The notes under the pieces were generated by a model, which worked only from the letters and a program-made list of their open reading frames with translations, did no database searches and was not told the origin of the DNA. Of a DNA stretch of 64,000 nucleotides, positions 19,921-29,990 are shown piece after piece. Origin of the DNA: Isotricha intestinalis (lineage: Eukaryota; Ciliophora; Litostomatea; Vestibuliferida; Isotrichidae); assembly GCA_023807065.1 (NCBI GenBank), contig JAJJLU010000363.1:1-64000 (forward strand), read 5' to 3'. Within the stretch, counting starts at the first letter, position 1, and each line of letters opens with the position of its first letter. The translations under genes were made by a program, and so were the position numbers.

Positions 19921-21999
19921 TTATAAATTAACTTTTTTAAGTACTTCTTCAAAATGTTCCCTATAATCAGTATGTTTTAACTTTAAATCAGTCATATCAT
20001 AATTTTCAATTTTAATAGAATTTTCTTGACCAATAATTAATTTATCCCATCCAATAGGTTTTTTCTCAACACAAGGTTCGAATAATCTTTTAAGAACACT
20101 ATCATTTTTAGAATAGCAATTAATAATTCTTCCATTAACAACTTCATTAAATATATCAGACCAAAACATTTGTTCAATATGAGTAGCACCTGCAATAAAC
20201 ATAACATTATTAATTATATTATTATCAATTTTTAATCTATATAATTCCTTTAAACAATTTTTTATAACATGTGCTCCAAGACTAAAACCTATTAAATTAA
20301 TTTGACAATTACCAAATATTTTTTTAGTTGCTAATATTAATCCTAATAATTTACCAGAATATTTAGCTCTTCTTTTAGCAGATAAAAAAACATTTGGAAT
20401 TGCAGAATCAAATATAGGAATTCCATTAACTAAATTTAATTTTTTTGGAAGTGATTTAATTATTATTTTATCAAAAGAATCTCCTGGCCATTGAAAAAAA
20501 TAAAACATTGATCTTCTTATTGAAATTATTAAATTTTTCCATGATTCTGAATGATTATCTGATTCAGCTCCAAAACCTGAAATTAATAAAGTTATTTCAC
20601 TTGAATAATATTTTTTTGAATATGGAATAAATTCTAATTTTTCTCTTGATAAATCATCTATTTTTGATGAGAATATATTTATTAATTTACTAAATAACAT
20701 TGGAATTAAATTAAAATTTGATTGATAACATTCTTTAATTTTATTTATTAATATATCAAATCTTTGAATCATGTGTTTTGGTAAATTTTGATCTTTGAAA
20801 ATTTCTTCTATATCTTTAAATTTATAATATTCATTTATTTTTATTACTTCATAATTTTCTTTTATTTGATAATAATCAAGATATGCAATTATTAATTTTA
20901 TATCAAATTTAATTGATTTTAAATATGTTTGTAAATTATGAATTGTATTATCTAAAAGGTAATTAAATTTAAATTTTTCCTTATAAGGATAAATATTAAT
21001 ATCAATTATTTCTTTTGTGATACAATAAAAAAAAGAAGCAATAATAAAGAAATATTGTTCATTACTATTTATAATGTCTTCTAATAAATTAATATTTAAT
21101 TTAATAAAATCTTTAACGTTTACTAATGGAAGTGAAATAAAACTATTATAAACACTTTCATATGTATTATTTTGATCATTTAAATTAAGATCAAACCATG
21201 AAAGAATTCTTTCATAATTTTTTATAAATACTTTTTTGGTGTATTCATTATATAAGAGAACTTGAGAATTTGATAAAATAAAAATTCTGAAAAGAATTTT
21301 TTTAACATTTAAATTATCATTAAGATTTGAATTATTTAATATATCATCAAAGACAGTTGTATATTCAGGAATTTCAAAATAATTATTTGAATAAGTTTGT
21401 AATGGCATTCCCTTTTCTCTACTATAACTTATCCATTGATAGAAATAAATAACATTTTTGATATTATTATCTTTTTCTAATTTATTATCTAAATTATTTT
21501 CATATTCTCTAACAAAAATAATGTTTTTTATTCTTCTTTTTGTTTGATAAATTAAAAAATGTGGAATATCATTTGTATTAAATTTTTCTTTTAGTTTTGA
21601 ATTATATAAAGATAAAGAAATATTAATTTCATCAGAAAAAAATTTTTTGTTAAGTTTATTTATTGTATCTATAATATTTCCTGAAATTTTTGAAATTTGT
21701 TCTTTTTTTTTAAAAATTTCTAATAATGATTCATAAAATAGATTTTTATAAATTTTTCTATTTTCTTTATAATTATTTTTAATATATTCTAAACAACTTT
21801 TTTCATTAATGTAAAAATGTTCAATAACGTTTTCTTGATTTTTTAATAATTGATATGCTTCATCTTTAAAATGTTTATCAATTGTATTTTGAAAAAATTT
21901 TTCAATTGCATCATTATTGATTGATATATCTCCATTAGGAGTATCACTATCATTAGGTGTGTTAATATCATTTTTAAATGATAATTGGATTTTTTCCAT
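19921..21999 (-). CDS. TMCO4/DUF726 alpha/beta-hydrolase
   Basis: In this 692-residue protein the C-terminal 250 residues carry the DUF726 (TMCO4, yeast Mil1) hydrolase core. An opening strand TLLISGFGAESDNHSESW is followed by YFFQWPGDS, nucleophile elbow GFSLGA (Ser near 571), INCYSKNDSVL (Asp near 632) and KLKHTDYRE (His near 677). The family is thought to be lipase-like and linked to membranes, but its substrate is poorly known. The N-terminal 430 residues are helical, Asn/Lys-rich and unrecognised. Unlike human TMCO4 I see no clear transmembrane segments. Confidence 0.82.
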   Translation of the reverse strand: MEKIQLSFKNDINTPNDSDTPNGDISINNDAIEKFFQNTIDKHFKDEAYQLLKNQENVIEHFYINEKSCLEYIKNNYKENRKIYKNLFYESLLEIFKKKEQISKISGNIIDTINKLNKKFFSDEINISLSLYNSKLKEKFNTNDIPHFLIYQTKRRIKNIIFVREYENNLDNKLEKDNNIKNVIYFYQWISYSREKGMPLQTYSNNYFEIPEYTTVFDDILNNSNLNDNLNVKKILFRIFILSNSQVLLYNEYTKKVFIKNYERILSWFDLNLNDQNNTYESVYNSFISLPLVNVKDFIKLNINLLEDIINSNEQYFFIIASFFYCITKEIIDINIYPYKEKFKFNYLLDNTIHNLQTYLKSIKFDIKLIIAYLDYYQIKENYEVIKINEYYKFKDIEEIFKDQNLPKHMIQRFDILINKIKECYQSNFNLIPMLFSKLINIFSSKIDDLSREKLEFIPYSKKYYSSEITLLISGFGAESDNHSESWKNLIISIRRSMFYFFQWPGDSFDKIIIKSLPKKLNLVNGIPIFDSAIPNVFLSAKRRAKYSGKLLGLILATKKIFGNCQINLIGFSLGAHVIKNCLKELYRLKIDNNIINNVMFIAGATHIEQMFWSDIFNEVVNGRIINCYSKNDSVLKRLFEPCVEKKPIGWDKLIIGQENSIKIENYDMTDLKLKHTDYREHFEEVLKKVNL

Positions 22000-22176
22000 T
22001 ATAACTTTTTAAATAAATTTCGATATTATATAATAATAATTTTAATAATAGTTATTATATCAGACAATATTTTTTAATGTTTTTAATTCTTTTTTTTTTT
22101 ACTTTCCACTTTTATATATTATATGTATTTTATTATTAATTAATTAATATTAAATTTTTTTGAAAATAAATAAGAA

Positions 22177-24099
22177 ATGGAAAGAATTATTCCTAGAGAT
22201 AATAAACCAGTGTTAAATGATGAAAATATTAATTATAATTTTTTTGATAAAGAAGAAAGAGAAATTGATTTAGAAGATAATCAAATTGATACTTTAAGTT
22301 CTATCTCTGGTTCAAATTATTTTCAAGAAAATGAATCTCAAAATGAACCAAAATTATTTAAAGCTTTTGAAAAAAAGAGTATATATTTTTTAATTAATAA
22401 TGAAAAAGTAAAGCAAGAAAATAATTTTATTTTAATTAATTGCCCGGCAATAGTAAATTTATTAAAAAATTATAAAGGAAAAAATAAAGAAATTTTTATA
22501 GAAATGCCTAAAAATATTACTATAGAACATGTAAATGCTTTTTATGACTATATTAAAAATCCTATTTTATTTATTGCTCAAATTTCAAATAATCAAATAT
22601 ATTTATTGAAATTATTTAAAATGAGTTTATATTTTGAAAATAAAGGAGTTATTAATAAAATTATAAATGAAGAAATTGTTAAAGTGACTAGTGAAAAAAA
22701 TGTTTTAATGTTTTATAAATTTGTAAAAGATAATTTAAAAATTGAAAAGAAGAAAGAGAATATTGCTTATTATCAATTATTAATGAATAAAATTAAACCT
22801 GTAATAATAAATAATTTTCAAGTTTTGATAAATAATAGATCTTTTAAAAATGAAATAGAAAAAAATGATATTTTAGAATTTATAAATAAATTTTGTTTAA
22901 AAAAAGAATTACAAATAGAAGAAGATATAATTGAATATATATGTAATTATTATAATATTATTCCAAATAATCTCTTATTCTTAATATCTTATTTATATGA
23001 TGAAAATTTAAATCATGAAAAAATTTATAATAAACTTAAAGATGTAAAAACAAATAAAATTGAATTAAATCCAAAAAAGAATTTTGAAGAATTTAAAATT
23101 AATACAGATGATAATTTAGTTTTTTTTGAGACATTATTAGAAAAAAAAGATATGAGATGTTTAATAACATATAAAACAAAAGAAATTTCTGTATATATTT
23201 CAAGTCTATTATATATAAATGAAAATAATCCAATAATTAATTTTTCTAGATATTCTTCGTATCAGGTGAAAGTTAAGGAAGATGAAAAAAAAGTAATTAA
23301 AGTAAAATTAAAATTAGATTATTTATTTACTTCAATTTTTAATTATTTTATTTCAAAGACAAATAATTATATTAATTCATTTGGTGAAATAGGAGATATA
23401 AATTATAATTTAATTCAAGATATTTTTCAATCTTTTAAATCTAATCATATAAATAGTAATGTTTCATTAATATGTTTTATGAAATTAATAGATAATATAA
23501 ATTTAAATGAAAATGAAGAAATTGATATAAATATATTATTAAAAAATATTAATTTTAGAGAGGTAAGTTTAGAAGTTCTTTCAGAGTTTTATATAAAATA
23601 TTTAAGTACTGAGAAATTAAATCCTGATATTATTATTTTTGTAAATAAAATATTAAAAGAAAATAATCTAGGAAAATTAATAAATTATCTTGCAAAAAAT
23701 ATTAATATTCAAAATAATTCAAAAAATTCTTTTGGGAAATTAACAATTTCAAATGAAAATTTTATATTATTTGCAAGTTATAATAATTTACAAACAATTG
23801 ATGAAAGTAAAATATATAATTCTTCAGTGAATAAATATACAGGTTCTAGAGATTCTTTTAGTGAAAAAAAAGCAAGATCATTTATGAATTCTTTAATTAA
23901 TGAAAATGTAAATTTAAAAAATAAAGAACAAGCTATTTTTTCTTTTCCTCAAAAAGCAACTAAACATTCTTCTCAAAGAAGAATTAATTCTTTTAATAAA
24001 TCTAGATTAAAAACTCAAAAAATTATTAATCAGAATTTCATTGACCAATTTAAAACACAAACTTTTAACTCAGAAATATTATCTAGATTCAAAAAATAA
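22177..24099 (+). CDS. Hypothetical protein, possible BTB fold
   Basis: This 640-residue protein has an acidic N-terminal tail. Residues about 65-175 (SIYFLINNEKVKQENNFILI, then IFIEMPKNITIEHVNAFYDY) are weakly like a BTB/POZ domain in order of strands and helices. The next 350 residues are helical and could be a BACK-like region; the tail from about 555 is Ser/Lys-rich and disordered. If BTB, it may be a cullin-3 adaptor, but I see no kelch repeats. The assignment is tentative. It is divergent from the TMCO4-like gene, 177 bases away. Confidence 0.6.
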   Translation: MERIIPRDNKPVLNDENINYNFFDKEEREIDLEDNQIDTLSSISGSNYFQENESQNEPKLFKAFEKKSIYFLINNEKVKQENNFILINCPAIVNLLKNYKGKNKEIFIEMPKNITIEHVNAFYDYIKNPILFIAQISNNQIYLLKLFKMSLYFENKGVINKIINEEIVKVTSEKNVLMFYKFVKDNLKIEKKKENIAYYQLLMNKIKPVIINNFQVLINNRSFKNEIEKNDILEFINKFCLKKELQIEEDIIEYICNYYNIIPNNLLFLISYLYDENLNHEKIYNKLKDVKTNKIELNPKKNFEEFKINTDDNLVFFETLLEKKDMRCLITYKTKEISVYISSLLYINENNPIINFSRYSSYQVKVKEDEKKVIKVKLKLDYLFTSIFNYFISKTNNYINSFGEIGDINYNLIQDIFQSFKSNHINSNVSLICFMKLIDNINLNENEEIDINILLKNINFREVSLEVLSEFYIKYLSTEKLNPDIIIFVNKILKENNLGKLINYLAKNINIQNNSKNSFGKLTISNENFILFASYNNLQTIDESKIYNSSVNKYTGSRDSFSEKKARSFMNSLINENVNLKNKEQAIFSFPQKATKHSSQRRINSFNKSRLKTQKIINQNFIDQFKTQTFNSEILSRFKK

Positions 24100-24565
24100 A
24101 TTTTTTTAATATATGTAATAAAATATATATAAAAATAAATTAAAATATTATTATTTATAATTTCTTTGTGATAAAATACTTTTCATTTTAAAATTAGAAT
24201 TTAAAATTTAAAATAAAATAATTAGTTTTATATTTAAAAATTCCATGAAAAATAATTATTTATATATTACATTTAAGTTGAATAATATTTAAGTAATTAA
24301 TATTCAATTGAATAACTAAAGTGATATTAAAATGAATGATAAAAAGATAATAATTTAAGCCTTTATTAAAATTTAAAATTATTCAAATTATTAAAAAAAA
24401 AATTAAAAAATAGCAAAAAAAATAAAAATAAATAAAAAAAACTAAACAATCCAAATCTAAAAAAATAATCCAATAGAATTGTTCAAAATTTTAAAAAATG
24501 GATAAGAAAAAAAGAAAAAGTTATAAAAGGAGAATAAAAAAAAAATAAAATTAAAATAAAAAGTA
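24100..24565. other. Intergenic region upstream of H2B
   Basis: This 466-base spacer holds the presumed H2B promoter and leader; the last 200 bases are almost purely A/T with long A runs up to the ATG. A tiny ATG frame at about 24499 ends after a few codons. No second histone gene or RNA is seen. Confidence 0.55.
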
Positions 24566-24952
24566 ATGGGACCAAAAAAAACTCCAACAGAAGGAACAGC
24601 AACAAAGACACCAGCTGCTACTACAAAAAAGACAGTAAAAAAAGATAAGAAAGAACATAAAAGAAGTAGACATGAAACATTTTCAGTATATATTTACAAA
24701 GTATTAAAGCAAGTTCATAATGATACTGGAATATCAAAAAAATCAATGGCAATTATGAATTCTTTCATTAATGATATTTTTGAAAGAATTGCTCTTGAAG
24801 CTTCTAAATTAGTTAGATATAATAAGAAACATACTTTAAGTGCAAGAGAAGTTCAATCTGCTGTTAAATTATTATTACCTGGAGAATTAGCTAAACATGC
24901 TATTATTGAAGGTGCTAAAGCTGTTAATAAAATTGCCTCAGGAAGTGCTTAA
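24566..24952 (+). CDS. H2B: Histone H2B
   Basis: This 128-residue H2B is complete. A Lys/Thr-rich tail runs to about residue 35, then [26 protein letters not shown] begins the fold, followed by [24 protein letters not shown], the [21 protein letters not shown] block and a [12 protein letters not shown] end. It pairs with H2A in the nucleosome. The C-terminal Lys that is ubiquitinated in other species lies in the expected AVNK segment. Codons are AT-rich but with fewer Asn runs than neighbours, as expected for a conserved protein. No H2A gene is next to it, unlike the divergent pairs common elsewhere. Confidence 0.97.
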   Translation: MGPKKTPTEGTATKTPAATTKKTVKKDKKEHKRSRHETFSVYIYKVLKQVHNDTGISKKSMAIMNSFINDIFERIALEASKLVRYNKKHTLSAREVQSAVKLLLPGELAKHAIIEGAKAVNKIASGSA

Positions 24953-25427
24953 GGTTTTAATTAAGTTTTTAAATATTATATTTACCATTAAATTTTCCAT
25001 AATTCTTTTTTAGTTTTTTTTTCAGAGTTTTTTTCTTTATTTTATAAGGTCTTTTATTTGATTTTGTTTTCATTATTTTAAATGAAAATGAAAATGATTA
25101 AAGAATGATTTTATTTTTCTTATATTAATTGTTTTTTAGGATAAATAAAATTGTACTTTATTATTTAATGTTTAACTCCTTAATTATTAATTAGTTAAAT
25201 TAATAAATTAATGAGTTAAATTTTAAAATAAATTATTTATATTTATATTTAACATTTTAGATTATTATTTTTATTTTCTAAATCAATTCTTTAATTTTAA
25301 TTTATATATATTTTGATTAATTTTTTTTGAGAATTAAAATTAAATAAATGATTATTGAAAAAAATAAAATGTTTAATTATTAAATAAAATTTAAATAATT
25401 GTATTTTATATTAGAATACATATATAA
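24953..25427. other. Convergent intergenic region after H2B
   Basis: This 475-base stretch separates two convergent genes. It begins with H2B's 3' region. A possible histone-type stem-loop is not evident. It is AT-rich throughout with no coding remnant I can recognise. Confidence 0.5.
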
Positions 25428-27239
25428 CTAAAACACAATTTTATTTGATTTTTTATTTCTTTCAGAATATATTAATTGATCTTTGCCTCCTTTAGGTTCA
25501 AATAAATTTATATCATGCAATTTTTTTAGTTTTAATTTACTATTACTATAATTTTTGGACATTTTATTTAAATTATTATTATTTAAATTTGAATGTAGTT
25601 TTTTTTTATAACTTGTATATTTTAAACTAGAACAACTTAATTCTTTTTTTAATTGTTTTGTAACTTTCTTATTATTATCTTTTTTTCTAACTATAATTTT
25701 AGATATGAAATTACTTCTATTTAAAGAATTTTTATTAGATAAAGAATTATTTTTAGAATCATAATTTTGATTAAAAAAATATTTTCCTAATTTTTCAAAG
25801 AATTTTTTTTTTTCATTATATCTTCCAGAAGAAGAAGATTCTAATTCAAGTATATTTTTTTGAATAATCTTTCTTATATTTAATTCAAAATTAGAACCAA
25901 TATTTTTTTTCTTTCCATCTATATAACTATTATTATTTGAATTTTTTTCTATTGAATTTTTTCCTGATTTTAAATTAGAACTTGAGTTATAAATTGAACT
26001 TCCTTGATTAACATTTAAAGATTTATATAAATCATTTCCAGTATAAATATTAATTTGTGTTGTTCCATTTTGAATATTATTTATTATATTTATATTATTT
26101 ATTCTTGTTTTATCAGATTGAGGATTTGATTTACTTTTCTTTTGATTTAAATTATTTAATATAAATTTATTTCCTGATATATGTTTTAAATTGTCTATAT
26201 TATTATATTGAAATATTTTTTGAAAGTTTTCATTTTTAAAATTTTTAGGAGAAAAAACTAAATGTTTCATATTTAATTTACCTGAATTATTTAGAAATGT
26301 TGGAGAATGAAGTGGAATTTTTTTCTTTAAAATAGTTTGTCTTTTTAAAGGTGTTGAAAGGATTTTTGATATAAATTCTTTTGGAGTTGAATTTGAATTT
26401 ACTGATAAAAGGATTTTTTCATTTTTTTGAAATATATTTTCTGATATTTTATTTTTTAATTCTGTCTTTTCATTCAATATATTATTTTTTAAATTATTAT
26501 TTAAATTATATTCAAGAAGTTTGGCTTTTGTTTTAGGACTTAATAATGCTGAAATTATTTTTTTCTTTGAATTATTATTTGAGAATTTATTTAATTTATT
26601 ATCAATTTTATTATCATTTTCATTCGGGTTTTTAATTAATTTTTTTGATACTTTCAAAATATTTTCTTTTTTGATTTTTTCTTCTTCAGAACATAATTTA
26701 TCTATTAATTTATTTAAACTTAAATTACTTTTTGTAGATAAATATTCAGAATTATCATTATTATTATAAATAGATTTAGTTATACTATTAATACTATTCA
26801 TTGCATTTTTGGTAAAAATAATATGATAAGAAGTATTTGATTCATCTTTCTCAGTTTCTTGCATTTGATCTATCATTTTTTGTTTTCTTTTTATATTTTT
26901 ATACATATATTTTGACTCTGGAATAACAGTATAATTTGCATATATTTTTGAGTATTTTTCATAAAAAGTTAATATTTTTGGAAGCTTCTTTGATATTTCA
27001 ATTTTAGAATAAAATTTCATTAAAAATTCATTTATATCTTCATATATTAAAAATTCTTTAAATGTTTCTACAAAATGAGTTTTTTCATTATAAATAATAT
27101 CATCAATTAATTTAATATCATGGAAATATGTTGGATGGTCATATTTTCTTATTAACCTTTTTTTTGCTCTTTCTTCTAATATTCTTTCATAATCCCATTT
27201 ATTTATTTTCTTTTTTATATTTTTTGTTTTTTCTTTCAT
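25428..27239 (-). CDS. Asn/Lys-rich protein with conserved N-terminal block
   Basis: The first 130 of 603 residues are ordered and helical: THFVETFKEFLIYEDINEFL, then LPKILTFYEKYSKIYANY and KYMYKNIKRKQKMID. From memory, proteins with this block (EFL..FY...L..ILDFYEKYSK, then KYLYKNI.RKQ.MID) are frequent in other ciliates, without known function. The remaining 470 residues are low complexity, rich in Asn, Lys and Ser, and probably disordered. It may be a cytoskeletal or cortical protein, which is a guess. It ends in TAG. Confidence 0.75.
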   Translation of the reverse strand: MKEKTKNIKKKINKWDYERILEERAKKRLIRKYDHPTYFHDIKLIDDIIYNEKTHFVETFKEFLIYEDINEFLMKFYSKIEISKKLPKILTFYEKYSKIYANYTVIPESKYMYKNIKRKQKMIDQMQETEKDESNTSYHIIFTKNAMNSINSITKSIYNNNDNSEYLSTKSNLSLNKLIDKLCSEEEKIKKENILKVSKKLIKNPNENDNKIDNKLNKFSNNNSKKKIISALLSPKTKAKLLEYNLNNNLKNNILNEKTELKNKISENIFQKNEKILLSVNSNSTPKEFISKILSTPLKRQTILKKKIPLHSPTFLNNSGKLNMKHLVFSPKNFKNENFQKIFQYNNIDNLKHISGNKFILNNLNQKKSKSNPQSDKTRINNINIINNIQNGTTQINIYTGNDLYKSLNVNQGSSIYNSSSNLKSGKNSIEKNSNNNSYIDGKKKNIGSNFELNIRKIIQKNILELESSSSGRYNEKKKFFEKLGKYFFNQNYDSKNNSLSNKNSLNRSNFISKIIVRKKDNNKKVTKQLKKELSCSSLKYTSYKKKLHSNLNNNNLNKMSKNYSNSKLKLKKLHDINLFEPKGGKDQLIYSERNKKSNKIVF

Positions 27240-27681
27240 AGTTAATTTAAATTTTATTTACTTTAGAAATAAAAAACTTCTATAAATTATTTCATAAATA
27301 ATTTTCGATAAATTAAAATATAATTTAAATTAATTAAAGTTTATTTTGTTCTTATAAACTGTTTTAAATTTTTATTTAAATTTTTAGAGAATTATTTAAA
27401 TGCTTAAAGAATCTTAAACTTTATTTAAAATATTTTCAATAATCAAATTTAAAATAATAAATGCATTTATTGTTTATTTAACAATGAGAAAATTCTATTT
27501 TCAAAAATAAACTTTTTTCAAATGATTTTAATTTACTCGATGAAAATTGAATAAAAATCCAAAAATTCTAATTGTTTGTTAATAAAAACATAATATCAAG
27601 TTTAATTAAAAAATATAAAACATTTTTAATTTTTAATTATTTTATTGAAAAAGAAAAAAAATCTTATATTATTATAAATCT
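27240..27681. other. Divergent intergenic region
   Basis: This 442-base AT-rich spacer lies between two divergent genes and contains both promoters. No gene, RNA or repeat is supported. Confidence 0.55.
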
Positions 27682-29691
27682 ATGGAAACTTGTAAAAAAA
27701 AATTAAAGGCAATACTCAAAAGAGTAGATTATTTTGGTACTTTTTTAACTTTTAGAGTAAATGAAGAAATAGAATATAAATCAATAATTGGTGGAACATT
27801 TTCTATATTGTATGCAATAATAGTTATTTTATATATTACAACAATGAGTCTTGATTTCATTCAAAGAAAAAATTTAAGTTTTATATATTCGACTAAAATA
27901 ACACAAGATCCTTATATTAATTTATCAGATATTCATTTTAATTTTGCTTTTGGAATTCAATTTTCAAAAACAGCAACTTCAGCAATAAAGGAAACAAGAA
28001 AATTTTTTGATTACAATGTATCAATTGTAGAATATTTTTCAAATGAACATATAGTAGGAAAAGAAAATATTATTTATAGAGAAATAAAAACAAGAAGATG
28101 TACTGAAGATGATTTTCCTGAATTATTAACTCATTTTTATTTAAATGATTTGGGTGATATGATTTGTCCAATAGTTGATTCAACATCTAATTTTTCAATT
28201 GAAGGATTATATACCGATAGTTATTATAAAACAATATCAATTAAATTAAGTTTATCTCAATATTCTATTGACAATTATCAAGAATTAACAGATTATTTAA
28301 ATGGAACTCCAATTGAATTTGCTCTTTTTTATAAGGATACTGCAATTGACTATGAAAATAGGAAAAATCCTTTACCTTCATTTTTAAATTATTATTATAA
28401 AGGAATTGATATTGATTTTATTAAATATACAGAAATTGATCTTTCAAAATTGGAATTTAAAAATGATGAAAATTTAATATTTGAAGGAAATAAATTAACA
28501 ATTAAAGCAACTCATTTTTCATCACGTGATCTTTTTAGATATGTTTATTCAAGATTACAAGATAAGGAGTATTCTATTTGTGAATATATTATTAAAAGTA
28601 GTTCAACAATACTTCAATTAAAAAGAACTTATGAAAAACTTCCTGAATTTGCTGCTAATATATCTGGAATTATTAGTTTTATTTTTTTTGTTATGATTCT
28701 TATTGCAAATATAATAGAAATAAAAATCATTGATCAAAAATTAATTCATAAAATGTTAAAATTTAGAGGTAATAAAAATATTGATGTTAATTACTTTGTT
28801 GAAAAATTTAATCATCATTTCCAAAATGATTTTACTTCTAATTTAGTTGGAATTAATGAAAAAGGAAATTTAAAATATAATTCAGTTGATTTTAATAATA
28901 AAAAAAAGGAGAATAAAGAAAATTTAAGAAATACAAAAATTCGGAAAATAAATTCATTTTTTGAAGGATTAAATAATATAAATTGTGAAAGTATCCCGAA
29001 TAAAATAGAAAAATATGAAGAAAAGAATGAAACAAAAATAGAAAACGTAGAAATTGAAGATAATGAAGAAAACGAAGAAAACAATAATAATAATACATCT
29101 TATGAAGAGAAAAATTCATCAAAAAATTCTCAAAGAATCTTAAAAAATAAATTTAAGTCTGTTAAAACTTGTGATTTAGAAAAAGAAGTTTTCAAAAGTT
29201 CAGAAATGAGAAAAATTAAACAAACTGAAATTAAAATTCAAAGTCCAAATTCAAAAAAAAATCAAGAAGATTTAGTTAAATTAAGTTTATGTCAAATTGT
29301 AAGAAATTTTTTATGTTTCTGGTGTAATAAATCATGGAAAAGGAAAAATTTATTAATTCAAAGTGCAGAAAAAAAAATAAATTATTATATGGATATTATT
29401 ACATATGTTAAAACCATACAAGAATTTGAATTATTAAAAGAAATGATTTTTAACGAAAGTACTTTAAGATTATTTCAATTTGTTTCTAAACCAACTATGA
29501 AAATTATGGAAGATAATTTTATCTTTTGTCATCATTTTTTAAAAGATTATATTCCCTTTAGAAATATTGGAAAAGAAGAAATTGATGAATTATATAAAAA
29601 TTATAAAGAAGTTCTTCAAGAAGAAAAATCTGAAGAAAAATTAAAATTATTAAGTTTTATTAAAGGAGAAATTAATTTTTTAGTCAGTTAA
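27682..29691 (+). CDS. Two-TM membrane protein, ciliate type
   Basis: This 669-residue protein has a short cytosolic start (DYFGTFLTFRVNEE), TM1 at about 38-60 (GGTFSILYAIIVILYITTMS), a 270-residue ectodomain-like region, and TM2 at about 328-352 (ISFIFFVMILIANII). A long, charged cytosolic tail follows with a Glu/Asn tract near 455-475 and a Cys pair block RNFLCFWCNKSW. The layout of two helices round a large loop recalls channels such as P2X or ASIC, but there is no sequence match. From memory, ciliates have many proteins starting with a similar FGTFITFRIN..EY.S..GG motif, without assigned role. Confidence 0.75.
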   Translation: METCKKKLKAILKRVDYFGTFLTFRVNEEIEYKSIIGGTFSILYAIIVILYITTMSLDFIQRKNLSFIYSTKITQDPYINLSDIHFNFAFGIQFSKTATSAIKETRKFFDYNVSIVEYFSNEHIVGKENIIYREIKTRRCTEDDFPELLTHFYLNDLGDMICPIVDSTSNFSIEGLYTDSYYKTISIKLSLSQYSIDNYQELTDYLNGTPIEFALFYKDTAIDYENRKNPLPSFLNYYYKGIDIDFIKYTEIDLSKLEFKNDENLIFEGNKLTIKATHFSSRDLFRYVYSRLQDKEYSICEYIIKSSSTILQLKRTYEKLPEFAANISGIISFIFFVMILIANIIEIKIIDQKLIHKMLKFRGNKNIDVNYFVEKFNHHFQNDFTSNLVGINEKGNLKYNSVDFNNKKKENKENLRNTKIRKINSFFEGLNNINCESIPNKIEKYEEKNETKIENVEIEDNEENEENNNNNTSYEEKNSSKNSQRILKNKFKSVKTCDLEKEVFKSSEMRKIKQTEIKIQSPNSKKNQEDLVKLSLCQIVRNFLCFWCNKSWKRKNLLIQSAEKKINYYMDIITYVKTIQEFELLKEMIFNESTLRLFQFVSKPTMKIMEDNFIFCHHFLKDYIPFRNIGKEEIDELYKNYKEVLQEEKSEEKLKLLSFIKGEINFLVS

Positions 29692-29990
29692 TTTCAATTA
29701 AGATTTAAAGAATTATCATTTTTTATGTTTTTATATATTTTAATTATTATTTTATTCAAATTTTTTTTAAATGAAATATTTTCAATTATTTTTTTATATT
29801 TTTTGATAAAAAGAAAAAAAAAGTTTGTTTAAATATTTGACATATATTCATTTTCTCTTTATCCAATATTCATTCTTTTTTTTAATTGTTATAATATAAT
29901 CATAATAATATTTCGAGTTTAAAGTATTCAATTTATTTTAAAATTTTATATTTCAACATTATTCCAGAAGTTAAAAAAAATAAATATTAT

